Positions 1-10,525 of a DNA stretch of 64,000 nucleotides are shown piece by piece. Numbering within the stretch: position 1 is the stretch's first letter; each line of letters starts with the position of its first letter. The position numbers and the translations under genes were made by a program. Source of the DNA: Bog-756 sp963831535 (GTDB taxonomy: Bacteria > Actinomycetota > Acidimicrobiia > Acidimicrobiales > RAAP-2); contig CAWHQP010000001.1 in the NCBI GenBank assembly GCA_963831535.1, forward strand, positions 1-64,000, read 5' to 3'. The notes under the pieces are model-generated. The model made no database searches, was not told the origin of the DNA, and saw only the letters and a list, made by a program, of their open reading frames with translations.

Positions 1-650
1 CACCGGGAGTGACTGATATGGGCAGCCAGGCGGGCACGCATGGTGCGCTCAGTGGACGTAAGTGGGTCGGGCATGGCTGGACAACCTCCGTGTGAGTTGC
101 CCGTGCCCAGCGGGAGGGGGGCGCACAGCCGAGGCGTCTTCTGCTTACGAGCACAGCGTACCCTCTCAGCACAGCGGTTGATCCGCCCTGCTCGTTAGGG
201 CATTGCTCTAAACGTCTCCACCTTGCCAGTCCGTTTCGCACGTCGCACCACCTGAAGCAAACCTCGTTCATCGATGACCACGTTCCCGTGCCGCCGACAC
301 CACGCTGGAAACCGAGGCCCAGCCCGCCCAAGCAATATTGGCTGCTCATCAGTAAAAAGAACTCATCCGTTAGCCGGTGGTTGGGTGCATACACCCCAGG
401 TACTTGTCTTTTCAACATCGAGATACGCCTGAACGTCGATGTTCGGATCTCGCCATTTGATCACCGCCACGTCGCCCCAAGCGGTAAACCAAACCCCACC
501 AATGGAGGGGCCCCCGCTTCGGCCCTTGTGCACTCCTCCGCACCGGATGGTGACGTCGGCCGGTTCGTCACCTCTGGAGTTCCCGGCCACAACGGCCGCA
601 ACCCGTTCAGGAGTAAGGTGTAGTCGGGGTAACGCGAAACGACTCGGTCG
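1..650. other. No supported gene; probable remnant of an integrated element
   Basis: Open frames here are short and overlap on both strands, and none resembles a family I recognise. The stretch lies beyond the C-terminus of the broken recombinase, where cargo of a tRNA-associated integrated element would be expected. That origin is inferred from position only. I looked for a second copy of the tRNA-Val 3' end in these bases and saw none. Confidence 0.4.
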
Positions 651-1565
651 TCACAATCGATCACCGGGCGACAACTCACGATGAGCGGCTCGGGCCCGCT
701 CATCGGCAGCTACTGCGGCGTACCGGTTCAGCATCTGCGGAGACCGCCATCCGAAATGACGCATGGCATCGCCTTCTCGCCCACCCAGCGAGAGCCACGT
801 ATTCACTGATGTGTGGCGAAGTTGATGGGGATGGAGTCTGGTCAATCCCGGCGTCCTTGCACCGCCGTCGGAGCATCTGAGCCACACCTGAGTCAGTCAG
901 GGGACCCTTGGACCCCAGCCAGAGCGCAGTTGAGGAGGCATGGGATGCCTCGGCAAATCCTAGGTACCGGTCAAGCGCCTGGCCCGTACTTGGCCCCAAA
1001 GTGAACTGAACGCGTACGCCGACCCTTCCCCAGAACCACGAGCACCTCATCGGTGAAGTCGATGTCATCGAGAAGTCCAAGGTGAGTGACCCTCAGCCGG
1101 CCGGACCCCGCCAATCGATGAATATTCTCAGCAGGGCCATGTCCCGACGCTGCTCAGAGAGCTCCCACCCTCGGCAGTCCTCAATAGCTTCTTGAGGTGA
1201 CATCGTGCCGAGACAATGGGCACGGGCACCTCGGCACCACGGGTGGGCTCATATTGGCCATTGGCGATCGACGAATCGCCCTCCTCGACGGCCCAGCGGA
1301 AGAACTGACGCAGGTCTCCGTACCGGACCTGGGCGGTTTTCGGCTTCCACCGTTCAAGTTGATCGGCGATCGAAGGACTCGACGTGCTCCACGGGATGAT
1401 CAGGTTTGCCACCTCGGTGGGCATCCCGACCCCGACCAGGTACTCCCGAAAGAGTCGGACCGCCTCCACGTAACTCTTGATCGTCTTCGGGGACCGGTTT
1501 CGGGCCGCGCAGGCTCAACTCGAAACCACGTTCAGGAAGCTCGGCCAGGTCATTGATCGCAAGGT
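651..1565 (-). pseudogene. Tyrosine recombinase / phage-type integrase, broken by several frame changes
   Basis: The N-terminal core-binding domain is readable around 1128-1500, with segments such as KTIKSYVEAVRLFREYL and RWKPKTAQVRYGDLRQFF. The central catalytic part appears near 900-1030 (KTGQALDRYLGF, GPLTDSGVAQMLRRRCKDAG). The C-terminus at 651-840 holds the hallmark HPHQLRHTSVNTW box, a later GW, and the catalytic Tyr in MLNRYAAV. Going from N- to C-terminus the reading frame changes at least four times, so no full-length product can be made from this sequence as given. The gene sits about 115 bp from the 3' end of a tRNA-Val gene, the usual position for an integrase of a tRNA-inserted island. 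I infer a dead integrase; because other genes in the window carry likely sequencing indels, some breaks could be artefacts. Confidence 0.75.
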
Positions 1566-1680
1566 GGGTGTTGGATGACTCTCAGGGCTCCGGGGGTTTC
1601 GACACATGCTATCTGTTCAGCACAACTTATCCGCTGTACGAGCGCAGTGCGACACGGAATGGATAGATTCATCCAGGCAG

Positions 1681-1753
1681 TGGGCGCTATCGGACTCGAA
1701 CCGATGACCTGCTGGTTGTAAGCCAGCTGCTCTACCAACTGAGCTAAACGCCC
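1681..1753 (-). tRNA. tRNA-Val (anticodon UAC)
   Basis: The reverse complement folds into a 73-nt cloverleaf. The acceptor pairs GGGCGTT with AGCGCCC, the D-arm is TAGCTCAGTTGGTAGAGCA, the anticodon stem GCTGG/CCAGC encloses the loop CTTACAA (anticodon TAC), and the T-arm contains GGTTCGAGTCC. The discriminator base is A. The 3' CCA is not encoded; the genomic sequence continues CTGCC. The 3' end faces the broken integrase. Confidence 0.95.
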
Positions 1754-1765
1754 GGGCGCTTCACG

Positions 1766-2506
1766 CTACTTGGCGGCTGACGATGAAAGTGCCTCGAGGA
1801 GGACGGCGTTGGACGCCGCCACCGGCGTCCGGCGCGCCGTGTGATCCAGCGTGACCAACTCCCGTCCTTGCAGCTCACCGATCGCGGCCCCAGCTTCGGT
1901 GCAGATCAGCATGCCCCCGAGATAGTCCCAGCTTCCCAGCTGCGAACCCCCCACCACGGCGTACCCGTCGAGCACCCCTTCGGCCACGGCACAGAGGTCG
2001 AGGGCGGCCGCCCCCAGCATCCGACACTGGGACCATCCGAAGTACCGGTGGGGATAGCCGGAGAACCCCACGATGGCCTGGTCCAGACGGTGGCATCCCG
2101 ACGGACGTATGGGCTCACCGTCCCGTCGGGCCCCACCCCCCCGGACCGCCTCGAACCGGACCCCCGAGGCCTGGTTGACCACGACGGCCACACGCGGTCC
2201 CTCGGCGTCCACAGCGCACAGGCTGGTGGCGTACCACGGAATGCGCCGGGCGGCGTTGGTAGACCCGTCCACCGGATCGATCACCACCACCACGGGCCGA
2301 TCGGGTCGGTGGACCCCCGACTCCTCGGACATGATCCCGAGACCGGCGTCCTCGAGGATCGACAGAGCCACGGCATCGGCGGCCAGGTCCGATCGGTACT
2401 GGCCCGGCCGGGTGCCGGCCAGGCCCCAGTCGCCCAGACCGGCGAGAGCCTCGGCCACCGCCGACGCGGTGGTGTGGAGCACTCCCAGCAGGGCGTCGTC
2501 GTCCAT
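1766..2506 (-). CDS. Inositol monophosphatase family phosphatase
   Basis: Predicted 246-residue Mg2+-dependent, Li+-sensitive-type sugar-phosphate phosphatase. The metal-binding signatures are present in order: EESG at about 61-64, DPVDGSTN at 77-84, and WDYLGG at 193-198, the family's second metal-site box. Length matches the IMPase/HisN/SuhB group. The start is placed at the ATG beginning MDDDALLG; longer in-frame extensions run into the divergent neighbour and lack similarity. Substrate (inositol-1-phosphate, histidinol phosphate or another) cannot be told from sequence. It ends only 12 bp from the tRNA-Val gene and is divergent from the next gene across 48 bp, so the two promoters must overlap. 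A second, CysQ-type member of this superfamily lies at 39.4 kb. Confidence 0.85.
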   Translation of the reverse strand: MDDDALLGVLHTTASAVAEALAGLGDWGLAGTRPGQYRSDLAADAVALSILEDAGLGIMSEESGVHRPDRPVVVVIDPVDGSTNAARRIPWYATSLCAVDAEGPRVAVVVNQASGVRFEAVRGGGARRDGEPIRPSGCHRLDQAIVGFSGYPHRYFGWSQCRMLGAAALDLCAVAEGVLDGYAVVGGSQLGSWDYLGGMLICTEAGAAIGELQGRELVTLDHTARRTPVAASNAVLLEALSSSAAK

Positions 2507-2554
2507 GGGGCGACGATACCGGAGCGATCCGCGTCCCGGTAGGCTGATCCAACT

Positions 2555-3112
2555 GTGGCAGTCATCGATGTGGCCGGTTACGTGGCCGACCTCAAGGATC
2601 ACTCGGTCGACCATGGTTTTCACGTGCATGACGAGCGGCACTTCGTGGAGACCTACTCCCTCCGTCAGGTCTGGGAGGTCGAGCTCCACCCGGAGGACGG
2701 ATGTGGCGGTCCCCTCGATCTCCACCTGGCCCTTGAGGTGGATCCGAGGACCCTCCTCTCGTTCGAGGACGCCGTGTTCGGTCTGCCCGAGGACGAGGAA
2801 CCCCCCGATGACTTCCACTTCCCCCTGACCTTCACCTGGGCCCTTCCCCCGCTCCCCCACGGCCCGGACCTCCTACGCCTCGCCATCGACCTGGCCGGAG
2901 TCGGCGGTATCGAGTTGCCGCTCGAGGTCTCGGCCATCGATTCCTACGCCTCGGCAACCGACGCCGCAGAACGGCGCCTCAACATCGTGGCCCGCTCCCC
3001 GGTTTCACTGACCCGGATCCTGGCCGGCGAGGAGATGATGTGCGAGGTGTTCGACCGGTGCCTGGCCGTCAGTCGGTACCTCCTCGACTCGTCCGGTAGT
3101 TGGCTGGGGTGA
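2555..3112 (+). CDS. Conserved hypothetical protein
   Basis: 185 residues from a GTG start; soluble, no signal peptide or membrane helix. The middle is rich in Asp, Glu and Pro (for example LPEDEEPPDDFHF around 77-89). The C-terminal half contains a helical stretch ending CLAVSRYLLDSSGSW. I do not recognise the family. The stop codon overlaps the GTG start of the downstream lipoprotein gene in a GTGA arrangement, so the two are very probably co-transcribed and translationally coupled. Codon use (strong G/C at third positions) supports a real gene. Confidence 0.65.
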   Translation: MAVIDVAGYVADLKDHSVDHGFHVHDERHFVETYSLRQVWEVELHPEDGCGGPLDLHLALEVDPRTLLSFEDAVFGLPEDEEPPDDFHFPLTFTWALPPLPHGPDLLRLAIDLAGVGGIELPLEVSAIDSYASATDAAERRLNIVARSPVSLTRILAGEEMMCEVFDRCLAVSRYLLDSSGSWLG

Positions 3113-3546
3113 GGCTGACCCGGATCCCGGTCCGGTTCCTTCGCCTGGCCGCCGGGACAGTCGTGGTGATCGGACTCGGCGCCACCCTCAGTGCCTGTAG
3201 CAACAGCGGGGCGTCGCTGGCCCGGCAGGCCTGCGGCCACATCGACCGGTCGCTGACCCTACTGGCTCGATCGAACCACGAGACGGACGTGACCACCGCG
3301 GCCCAACTCCGCCAGGAGGCCTACAGGCAACTGCGACAGGCACTGCCCATCGCCGCCGAGGCCGCCTACAACGACGGCCAGTGGCAGGCCCTCATGACCA
3401 CGGTATCGGAGAGCAACCGGGTGCCCGAGACCACCCTGGTGGACGCCCTGACCGTGCAGTGTCAGCAGGCTGACAGCTCGCCGTTCGGCCAACCGCCGCC
3501 ACCGTCCTCCATACCCCCACCGGCCCCGGTCTCCTCTTCACCCTGA
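3109..3546 (+). CDS. Putative lipoprotein
   Basis: About 145 residues. The N-terminus has basic residues (RLTRIPVRFLR), a hydrophobic core (AAGTVVVIGLGA) and a lipobox LSAC, so Cys at about 30 would be lipidated after type II signal peptidase cleavage and the protein anchored outside the membrane. The mature part is short and helical and ends in a Pro/Ser-rich tail (PPPPSSIPPPAP) typical of wall-spanning linkers. The start is GTG at 3109, overlapping the upstream stop; a TTG nine bases earlier is the only alternative. No enzymatic motif is seen and the function is unknown. Confidence 0.7.
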   Translation: MRLTRIPVRFLRLAAGTVVVIGLGATLSACSNSGASLARQACGHIDRSLTLLARSNHETDVTTAAQLRQEAYRQLRQALPIAAEAAYNDGQWQALMTTVSESNRVPETTLVDALTVQCQQADSSPFGQPPPPSSIPPPAPVSSSP

Positions 3547-3633
3547 CTCCTCACCCCGGTCGGGATCCGGTCCGCGAGGGGCGGGTGCGGTGACCGGACC
3601 GGCCATCGGCGCTCGCCTCCAGTGCCTCGGGAA

Positions 3634-5892
3634 TCAGGGGCCGGCGCCGCTGGCCGACAGCGACGGTGCCGTCGAGGTGCCGGCGGAGGGACCCGACGGG
3701 ACGAGGTTCTGGCCCGCCATCTCCAGACGGCCCACCCGGATCACCTGGGGCAGGACCCGTGCGTCGAGCCACTGGCCTGCCGCCGCCGTGGGCACGATGT
3801 GCATGCCGTCCCCGTCCCGGATCTGCACCCCGTCGAGCGACTCCTGGTAGACCCCTCCCGGGCACAGCTGGGATTCGAAGTCGTCCAACTGCACGGTAGC
3901 GGGATGCTCGGCGGCCACCTCCCGCACGATGGCGTTGTAGGCGTTCAGCCGGGCCGGCGTGTCCTCCGGCCAGACCTGACCGTCGGGCTGCTCGTTGGGG
4001 GCGAAGCACGGGGAGGTCATCAACACCATCAGTGCGCCCGTGGAGGTACCCACCTGCACCGCCTGTTCGAGCGACTGCTTCACGTCCGCGTCGAAGGCCG
4101 GTTCGCCGATGTGGAGCCAGTGCCCATCGATCAACCGATCGGAGAGCTCCCACCGTCCGGCCAGCACCACGACCACGTTGGGCTGGAACTGCTCCAGATC
4201 GCCCCGCCACTGAGCGGGCCACTGGTCGGCGGCGGGAGCCGAGGTGCTGCACGCCGGAACTTCGAGATGGGCCAGGCCGTACAGGCGGTACTGGGTGCTG
4301 CGCAGGAGCCCGCATCCGATGATGGCCCCGTTGTCGATGCTCACGTCGTAGCTGTCCTGAGGCTGGCTGGCCAGCATGGCGAACGCCATCCGCCAGGCCA
4401 CCGAATCCCCGAACACCATCACCTTGACCGGCGGGCCGACATAGGCCGTGCCCTCCACCCGCAGTGGGCCGGCGGCCTCGGCCACGGTGGGGACGGTGGC
4501 GGCGATGGTCACCACCACGACCCCCACGAATGCGCCGGCGGTCAGCAACCACGCCCGCCACTCGGAGAAGGTTCGGGTCCGCCTCCGGCGGATGGGCTCC
4601 TCGACCAGGTAGTAGGAAGCACTCGCCACGACCAGGGTGACGGCCATCCGGACCAGCAACAGCGGATAGCCACCGAGATGGAGGCGCGCGGCGGTGAGCA
4701 GCGCGAAGAGGGGCACGTGCCACAGGTAGGTGCCGTAGGAGATCTTGCCCAGGTAACGGAAGGCGGGGTTGCCGAGGGAGCGGGACAGCGAGTCCCCCTG
4801 GGTGGTGACCACGCAGAAGATGACCACGGCCACACCCAGGGCGAAGAGGAAGAAGCCCCCTTCGAACAGGGCGGCTCCGGGCCCGGTCACTCGCCAGCAG
4901 AGGACCACGCCGGCCACCAGGGCCAGCCAGCCGGCGGCCTGCAGCGCCGACCGCAGCGGTCGGGGGGTGATCTCCCAGGCGGTGATGGGCCTGATGCCCA
5001 GTCCCCGCCGGCGGTGGAGATCGCGGCGGTGCGGTCGAGGACGTACGGCTCCGGCGGTTCCCGCCGCCGGGTGTGCCCGTTGGATGGGCGTCCGGTCGAG
5101 GGCGGTCGAGGACGGCAGGGACGTGCGGTGCTGGGCCCACATGGCCATCCCGATGGCCAAGGCTGCCCCGACCAGGATGTCCTGACTGCGGGTGTCGGTC
5201 CCCTCGTAGAGACGCATGACCGACGCCCCGCCCTGGTAGGAGAGTCGCATGTCGACGGCCGAGGCGACGGCTCCGATGACGGCCACGGACAGAACCGGCC
5301 ACAGGCGCCGCGACGGGCGGAGCTTCCGCCCCAGGTGGAGCAGAACCAGCACGACCGGCGGCCACACGATGTAGAACTGCTCCTCGATGGAAAGGCTCCA
5401 CATGTGCTCGAGCATCGACGGTTGAGCGGTGGCGGCGAAGTAGTTGCCCCCTCCCACGATGAAGTGCCAGTTGGCCACGTAGAACAACGTGGCCAACGAG
5501 TCGAGGCGCAGGCCGGCGAACTCGCCGGGGCCGGAGAATACCTTGACGAAGATGGCCACTCCCACCAGCATCACCAAGAGGGCGGGCAGGAGGCGACGGG
5601 CCCGGCGGGCCCAGAACTGGCCCAGGCGGATGGTCAGGCTCCTCGCCCACTCACCAAGGAGCAGGGAGGTGATCAGGAAGCCCGACAGGACGAAGAAGAC
5701 GTCCACGCCGAGGAAGCCCCCGCCGGCCACCGGCGCGCCACCGTGGTAGAGCATCACGCCGAGCACGGCCACGGCCCGCAGGCCGTCCAGCGCAGGGACG
5801 TAGCTGAACACGATGGGGCGACCCCGGCCCCGGCCGGTGTCGAACGGTGATCTGCGCTCCCGCCTGGGAGCGGTGTGGACGCCAGTGCTCAT
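3634..5892 (-). CDS. OafA/YrhL-type membrane acyltransferase with C-terminal SGNH domain
   Basis: About 752 residues. The first ~430 form an Acyltransferase_3 membrane domain: LDGLRAVAVLGVMLYH at about 35-50 carries the catalytic-type His, followed by FFVLSGFLIT and SIEEQFYIVWP, with around ten hydrophobic segments. A soluble C-terminal part holds an SGNH/GDSL-like domain, with GDS near residue 495. This two-domain form O-acylates (usually acetylates) extracytoplasmic polysaccharide or peptidoglycan, the membrane domain passing acyl groups to the outer SGNH domain. A basic, low-complexity insert (about residues 270-300) interrupts the membrane part. The ATG at 5892 is chosen over a GTG 18 bp upstream because that GTG overlaps the GGAGG ribosome site. 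The target polymer is unknown. Confidence 0.85.
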   Translation of the reverse strand: MSTGVHTAPRRERRSPFDTGRGRGRPIVFSYVPALDGLRAVAVLGVMLYHGGAPVAGGGFLGVDVFFVLSGFLITSLLLGEWARSLTIRLGQFWARRARRLLPALLVMLVGVAIFVKVFSGPGEFAGLRLDSLATLFYVANWHFIVGGGNYFAATAQPSMLEHMWSLSIEEQFYIVWPPVVLVLLHLGRKLRPSRRLWPVLSVAVIGAVASAVDMRLSYQGGASVMRLYEGTDTRSQDILVGAALAIGMAMWAQHRTSLPSSTALDRTPIQRAHPAAGTAGAVRPRPHRRDLHRRRGLGIRPITAWEITPRPLRSALQAAGWLALVAGVVLCWRVTGPGAALFEGGFFLFALGVAVVIFCVVTTQGDSLSRSLGNPAFRYLGKISYGTYLWHVPLFALLTAARLHLGGYPLLLVRMAVTLVVASASYYLVEEPIRRRRTRTFSEWRAWLLTAGAFVGVVVVTIAATVPTVAEAAGPLRVEGTAYVGPPVKVMVFGDSVAWRMAFAMLASQPQDSYDVSIDNGAIIGCGLLRSTQYRLYGLAHLEVPACSTSAPAADQWPAQWRGDLEQFQPNVVVVLAGRWELSDRLIDGHWLHIGEPAFDADVKQSLEQAVQVGTSTGALMVLMTSPCFAPNEQPDGQVWPEDTPARLNAYNAIVREVAAEHPATVQLDDFESQLCPGGVYQESLDGVQIRDGDGMHIVPTAAAGQWLDARVLPQVIRVGRLEMAGQNLVPSGPSAGTSTAPSLSASGAGP

Positions 5893-6092
5893 CGGGTTGC
5901 CTGCCTCCACGCACGCCGGACCGGTGCGGCCTGGCCCCAGGGCCCGGCACCGTCCCTTCCATGATCGCAGGTCTCCGGCCTGTTACGCACGCGCTCGTGG
6001 ACCTGAACGGGGGTTCGTGGCCTTGCGCAGCCCTCTCACCTGCTCGAGAAGACCCCGGAACCCCCGGATCACCGGGATTCCGGCCGGTCCGG

Positions 6093-7550
<1,458 letters not shown>

Positions 7551-7798
7551 GGGTCCTCCCAGGCTCGAGACGGCATGAGGCGGTGACGACCGGAACCGTT
7601 GGGGCACGTTGGCCCCGTTCACCGCGCTGACATGGGAAATCGTAGCCGGATCGCCGATCTGACGCACCGTCACCTCCAACGTGGCTACGCTCCCCAGGCA
7701 CCCCGGTGCAGACGCGGATCGGTCCCGCGGCCACCTGTCAGCGACGACGAGCGGTGATGACCGAACACCCGTGATGCATGTGACCAGGAGGAGTGCCG

Positions 7799-8911
7799 AT
7801 GCTCTCACCGCTTGATGACTACCCGGTCCACCAGATCTCCGAGCCGATGCGGTTCGTCGGACCCTCGGACCGCAATTTCTACGACCGGTACTACTTCAAC
7901 ATCCACGGTGCCGCCGGCGTGCATGGGACCGAGGACGAGCTGTTCGCGGTGATCGGCGTCGGCCAGTACCCGAACCTCAGCGTGGCCGACGCCTTCGTCT
8001 CGGTGATGTGGGGCGGGGACCACCGGGTGGTTCGGTCGTCCAAGACCCTTGGCGCCGACCGGATGGACGCTTCGGTGGGGCCCATCCGGGTGGAGGTGGT
8101 CAGGGGCCTGGAGCAGGTCCGGGTCATCGTCGAACCCAACGAGTGGGGCATCGAGCTCGACGCCGTCTACGACGGCTTCTCCGAGGCCCATCTGGAGTCA
8201 CGGCACTTCGACCGCCAGTTCAGCCGGGTCACCTTCGACTCCACCCGGTTCGCCCAGGTGGGGTCCTGGACCGGAACCCTGGCGGTGGGCGACCGTCAGC
8301 TGGCGTTGACCCCGGAGCGGTTCTGGGGATCACGCGACCGCTCGTGGGGGGTCCGCCCGGTGGGCGAACCCGAACCCCCCGGGATTCGGGCCACCGAGGC
8401 CGGGGCCGGATTCTTCTGGATCTACGCGCCGGTGCGCTTCGAGGACCATGCCCTGGTCACAATCGTCCAGGAGCGTTCGAACGGTGAGCGGATCATGCAG
8501 GACGCCCACCGGGTCTTCCCGCTCGGCTCGGGCCGGGAGCCGGAATGGCTCGGCCGACCCGAGCACGAGCTCCGGTTCGCCCCGGGAACTCGCTCGGTCA
8601 CCGGGGCCACCCTCTCCTACTACGGGGCCCACGGGAGGAAGACGGCCGAGGTCGAGGTCGAGACGCAGCTGGCCTTCCCCCTCCTCTTGGGCAGCGGCTA
8701 CGGCCTCGAGCCCGACTGGAAGCACGGCATGTACCAGGGCGAACTGGTGGTCCAGGGACAACACGTCCCGCCGGCCGACCCGTCCTACTCGACGTGGGCC
8801 CTCACCGAGTACGCGGCCAGGTTCACCTACGACGGTCAGGTCGGCTACGGGATGTTCGAGAACGCGGTCATGGGGCCCCACGAGCAGTACGGGTTCACCG
8901 GCTGGGACTGA
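7799..8911 (+). CDS. Hypothetical protein, DUF7064/DUF7065-like
   Basis: 370 residues, soluble, predicted beta-rich. It contains the boxes FYDRYYFNIHG and FWGSRDRSWGVRPVG, which I associate from memory with the DUF7064/DUF7065 pair common in mycobacteria and Acidimicrobiia near lipid and steroid enzymes; the fold may be lipocalin/CrtC-like. ATG at 7799 is preferred because AGGAGGAG lies six bases upstream; a GTG six bases earlier is possible. It is convergent with the SRPBCC-SDR gene and their 3' ends overlap by 17 bp. A lipid- or hydrophobe-handling role is inference. Confidence 0.65.
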   Translation: MLSPLDDYPVHQISEPMRFVGPSDRNFYDRYYFNIHGAAGVHGTEDELFAVIGVGQYPNLSVADAFVSVMWGGDHRVVRSSKTLGADRMDASVGPIRVEVVRGLEQVRVIVEPNEWGIELDAVYDGFSEAHLESRHFDRQFSRVTFDSTRFAQVGSWTGTLAVGDRQLALTPERFWGSRDRSWGVRPVGEPEPPGIRATEAGAGFFWIYAPVRFEDHALVTIVQERSNGERIMQDAHRVFPLGSGREPEWLGRPEHELRFAPGTRSVTGATLSYYGAHGRKTAEVEVETQLAFPLLLGSGYGLEPDWKHGMYQGELVVQGQHVPPADPSYSTWALTEYAARFTYDGQVGYGMFENAVMGPHEQYGFTGWD

Positions 8912-10361
8912 GGGACGCCGGGAGGCCGTTCCACCCCGCCCGCTCGGCACACCATGCCCAGAGGTCCTGGCCGGCCTGCACGAAGGTGGCCTCGTCGAGC
9001 CGGGTCCAGGGGACCTTGTTCTCCCAGCGGGGACGGCGGTCCAGCCAGAAGAGCCCGTCGGTCAGGACGGCCTCGGGTGCCGCGGCCAACCACACGGCGG
9101 TGTCGGCCCCCTGCTCGGGCGTGCGGAGCACCGGACTCATGACCTTGGCGAAGCCAGGCAGCCCCGAGCGGATCCCCGGCGTGTCGGCCCAGCCGGGATG
9201 CATGGCGTGGAAGACGACGCCGGCACCGTCCAGGCGCCGTACCCATTCGTGCATGAGCACCAGCTGGGCCCGCTTGACCCTGGCGTAGGCCACGGCGCCG
9301 TCGTAGCCGTCCGGGCCCATCTCCAACGACGCCAGGTGGAACCGCTGCGTGTACATCCCGCCCGACGAGACCTGGATGACCCGGGACGGCACGGCGGCGC
9401 GCAACCGGTCGAGCAGCAGTCCGGTGAGGAGGAACGGGGCCACCAGCTGGGTGGTCACGGTTACCTCGCTCCCCTGGTCGGTCACCGTGTAGTGACGAGC
9501 GAGTGCTCCGGCGTTGTGGACGAGTACGTCCAACCGGTCGTGGCTCGACGCGAACGCGTCGGCGACCGCCCGGACTTCGTCGAGTCGGCCCATGTCGGCC
9601 AACAGGAACTCGACGTCGCTCCCCGGAGCGGCCCCCACGATGGTGGCCCGGGCCTGCTCGGCCCGGTCGACGTTCCTGGCCACGAACCGGACGGCGGCAC
9701 CCAGGCGGGCCACACCCACCGCTGTGGCCAGGCCCAGTCCGGAGGTGGCCCCGGTCACCACCACGACCTTGCCGTGCATGGGTGGCGGTTCGCCCCAACC
9801 GGCCAGGCGGCTTCGTACCTGGGGGCCGACGGAGGAGAAACTGCCCACCACCGTGGCCTCCAGGACCTCATCGACCGTCCGGGAAACCAGTGCTCGGAGC
9901 GGGGCCGGTGCCGCAGGTGGGTCGGAGGCGACCGACAACACCTCACGGAGACCCCCGAGGCCGCGGTCACCGATCTTCCGGAACGCCAGGGGAAGCAGTG
10001 GGTTGAACAGTCCCAGCCGACCCAGCAGCGTCAGATCGGCGTCGTAGGTCATCACCGCACCGCCGCCCGGCCTCGGTACCACGGTGACGGTGTCCTCGGA
10101 CCGGATGGTGTCGCTCTCCCCGAGCAGTACCACCCGGTGGGGTCGCTCGTAGGTGACCACCCGGTAGTCCAGGGGGGTGACCCTCCGGCCGACCCTCACC
10201 TCGAGCCGGAAGACGGATCCGAGGCCGACCTTGCCGTCGTCCAACCGCTCGGCACCGGCCACGCCGGGGTCCCATTCGGCGGCGTTGGAGAACTCGGCCA
10301 GATAGTCGAAGGTCTCCTCGGCGGAGCGCTCCGACACGACAGTTCCCCGGTAGCGGGCCAT
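8895..10361 (-). CDS. SRPBCC - short-chain dehydrogenase fusion protein
   Basis: 488 residues in two parts. Residues ~1-150 read as an SRPBCC/polyketide-cyclase-like hydrophobic-ligand domain (AEETFDYLAEFSNAAEWDPG, YRVVTYERPHRVVLLG). Residues ~200-488 form an SDR with the TGATSGLGLATAVG cofactor glycine motif near 204, VHNAGAL, and the catalytic YARVK (Tyr about 358, Lys about 362). The SDR part resembles the retinol-dehydrogenase/DHRS-type branch. A ligand-binding domain fused to a dehydrogenase suggests the first domain holds a lipophilic substrate for the second. Start ATG has AGAGGA upstream. It is divergent from the FAD/DUF1365/CFA operon across 164 bp, so the genes may share regulation. 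Confidence 0.8.
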   Translation of the reverse strand: MARYRGTVVSERSAEETFDYLAEFSNAAEWDPGVAGAERLDDGKVGLGSVFRLEVRVGRRVTPLDYRVVTYERPHRVVLLGESDTIRSEDTVTVVPRPGGGAVMTYDADLTLLGRLGLFNPLLPLAFRKIGDRGLGGLREVLSVASDPPAAPAPLRALVSRTVDEVLEATVVGSFSSVGPQVRSRLAGWGEPPPMHGKVVVVTGATSGLGLATAVGVARLGAAVRFVARNVDRAEQARATIVGAAPGSDVEFLLADMGRLDEVRAVADAFASSHDRLDVLVHNAGALARHYTVTDQGSEVTVTTQLVAPFLLTGLLLDRLRAAVPSRVIQVSSGGMYTQRFHLASLEMGPDGYDGAVAYARVKRAQLVLMHEWVRRLDGAGVVFHAMHPGWADTPGIRSGLPGFAKVMSPVLRTPEQGADTAVWLAAAPEAVLTDGLFWLDRRPRWENKVPWTRLDEATFVQAGQDLWAWCAERAGWNGLPASLSPSR

Positions 10362-10525
10362 GGGCGGTCCTCTCACGCACACCGACCGCCCCCAGCATCG
10401 GCTTTTCGACCCCTGCCTCAAATATACTGGGCCGCCTCCCACGTCGGGTCGGGTCATCCAACCACGACCGTCGCTCCGAACACCCACTGTCGGAACGTCG
10501 ATCGAATGAGGAGTCGTCCACATCC

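Noticed and set aside
2507..2860. N-terminal extension of the IMPase-like gene
   Set aside because: The extension is antisense to a gene-like frame and is not part of the family; the ATG at 2506 gives the normal length.
3622..5850. Long plus-strand frame opposite the acyltransferase
   Set aside because: Composition is His/Gly/Gln/Glu-rich without motifs, and the minus strand has a complete two-domain acyltransferase over the same bases.
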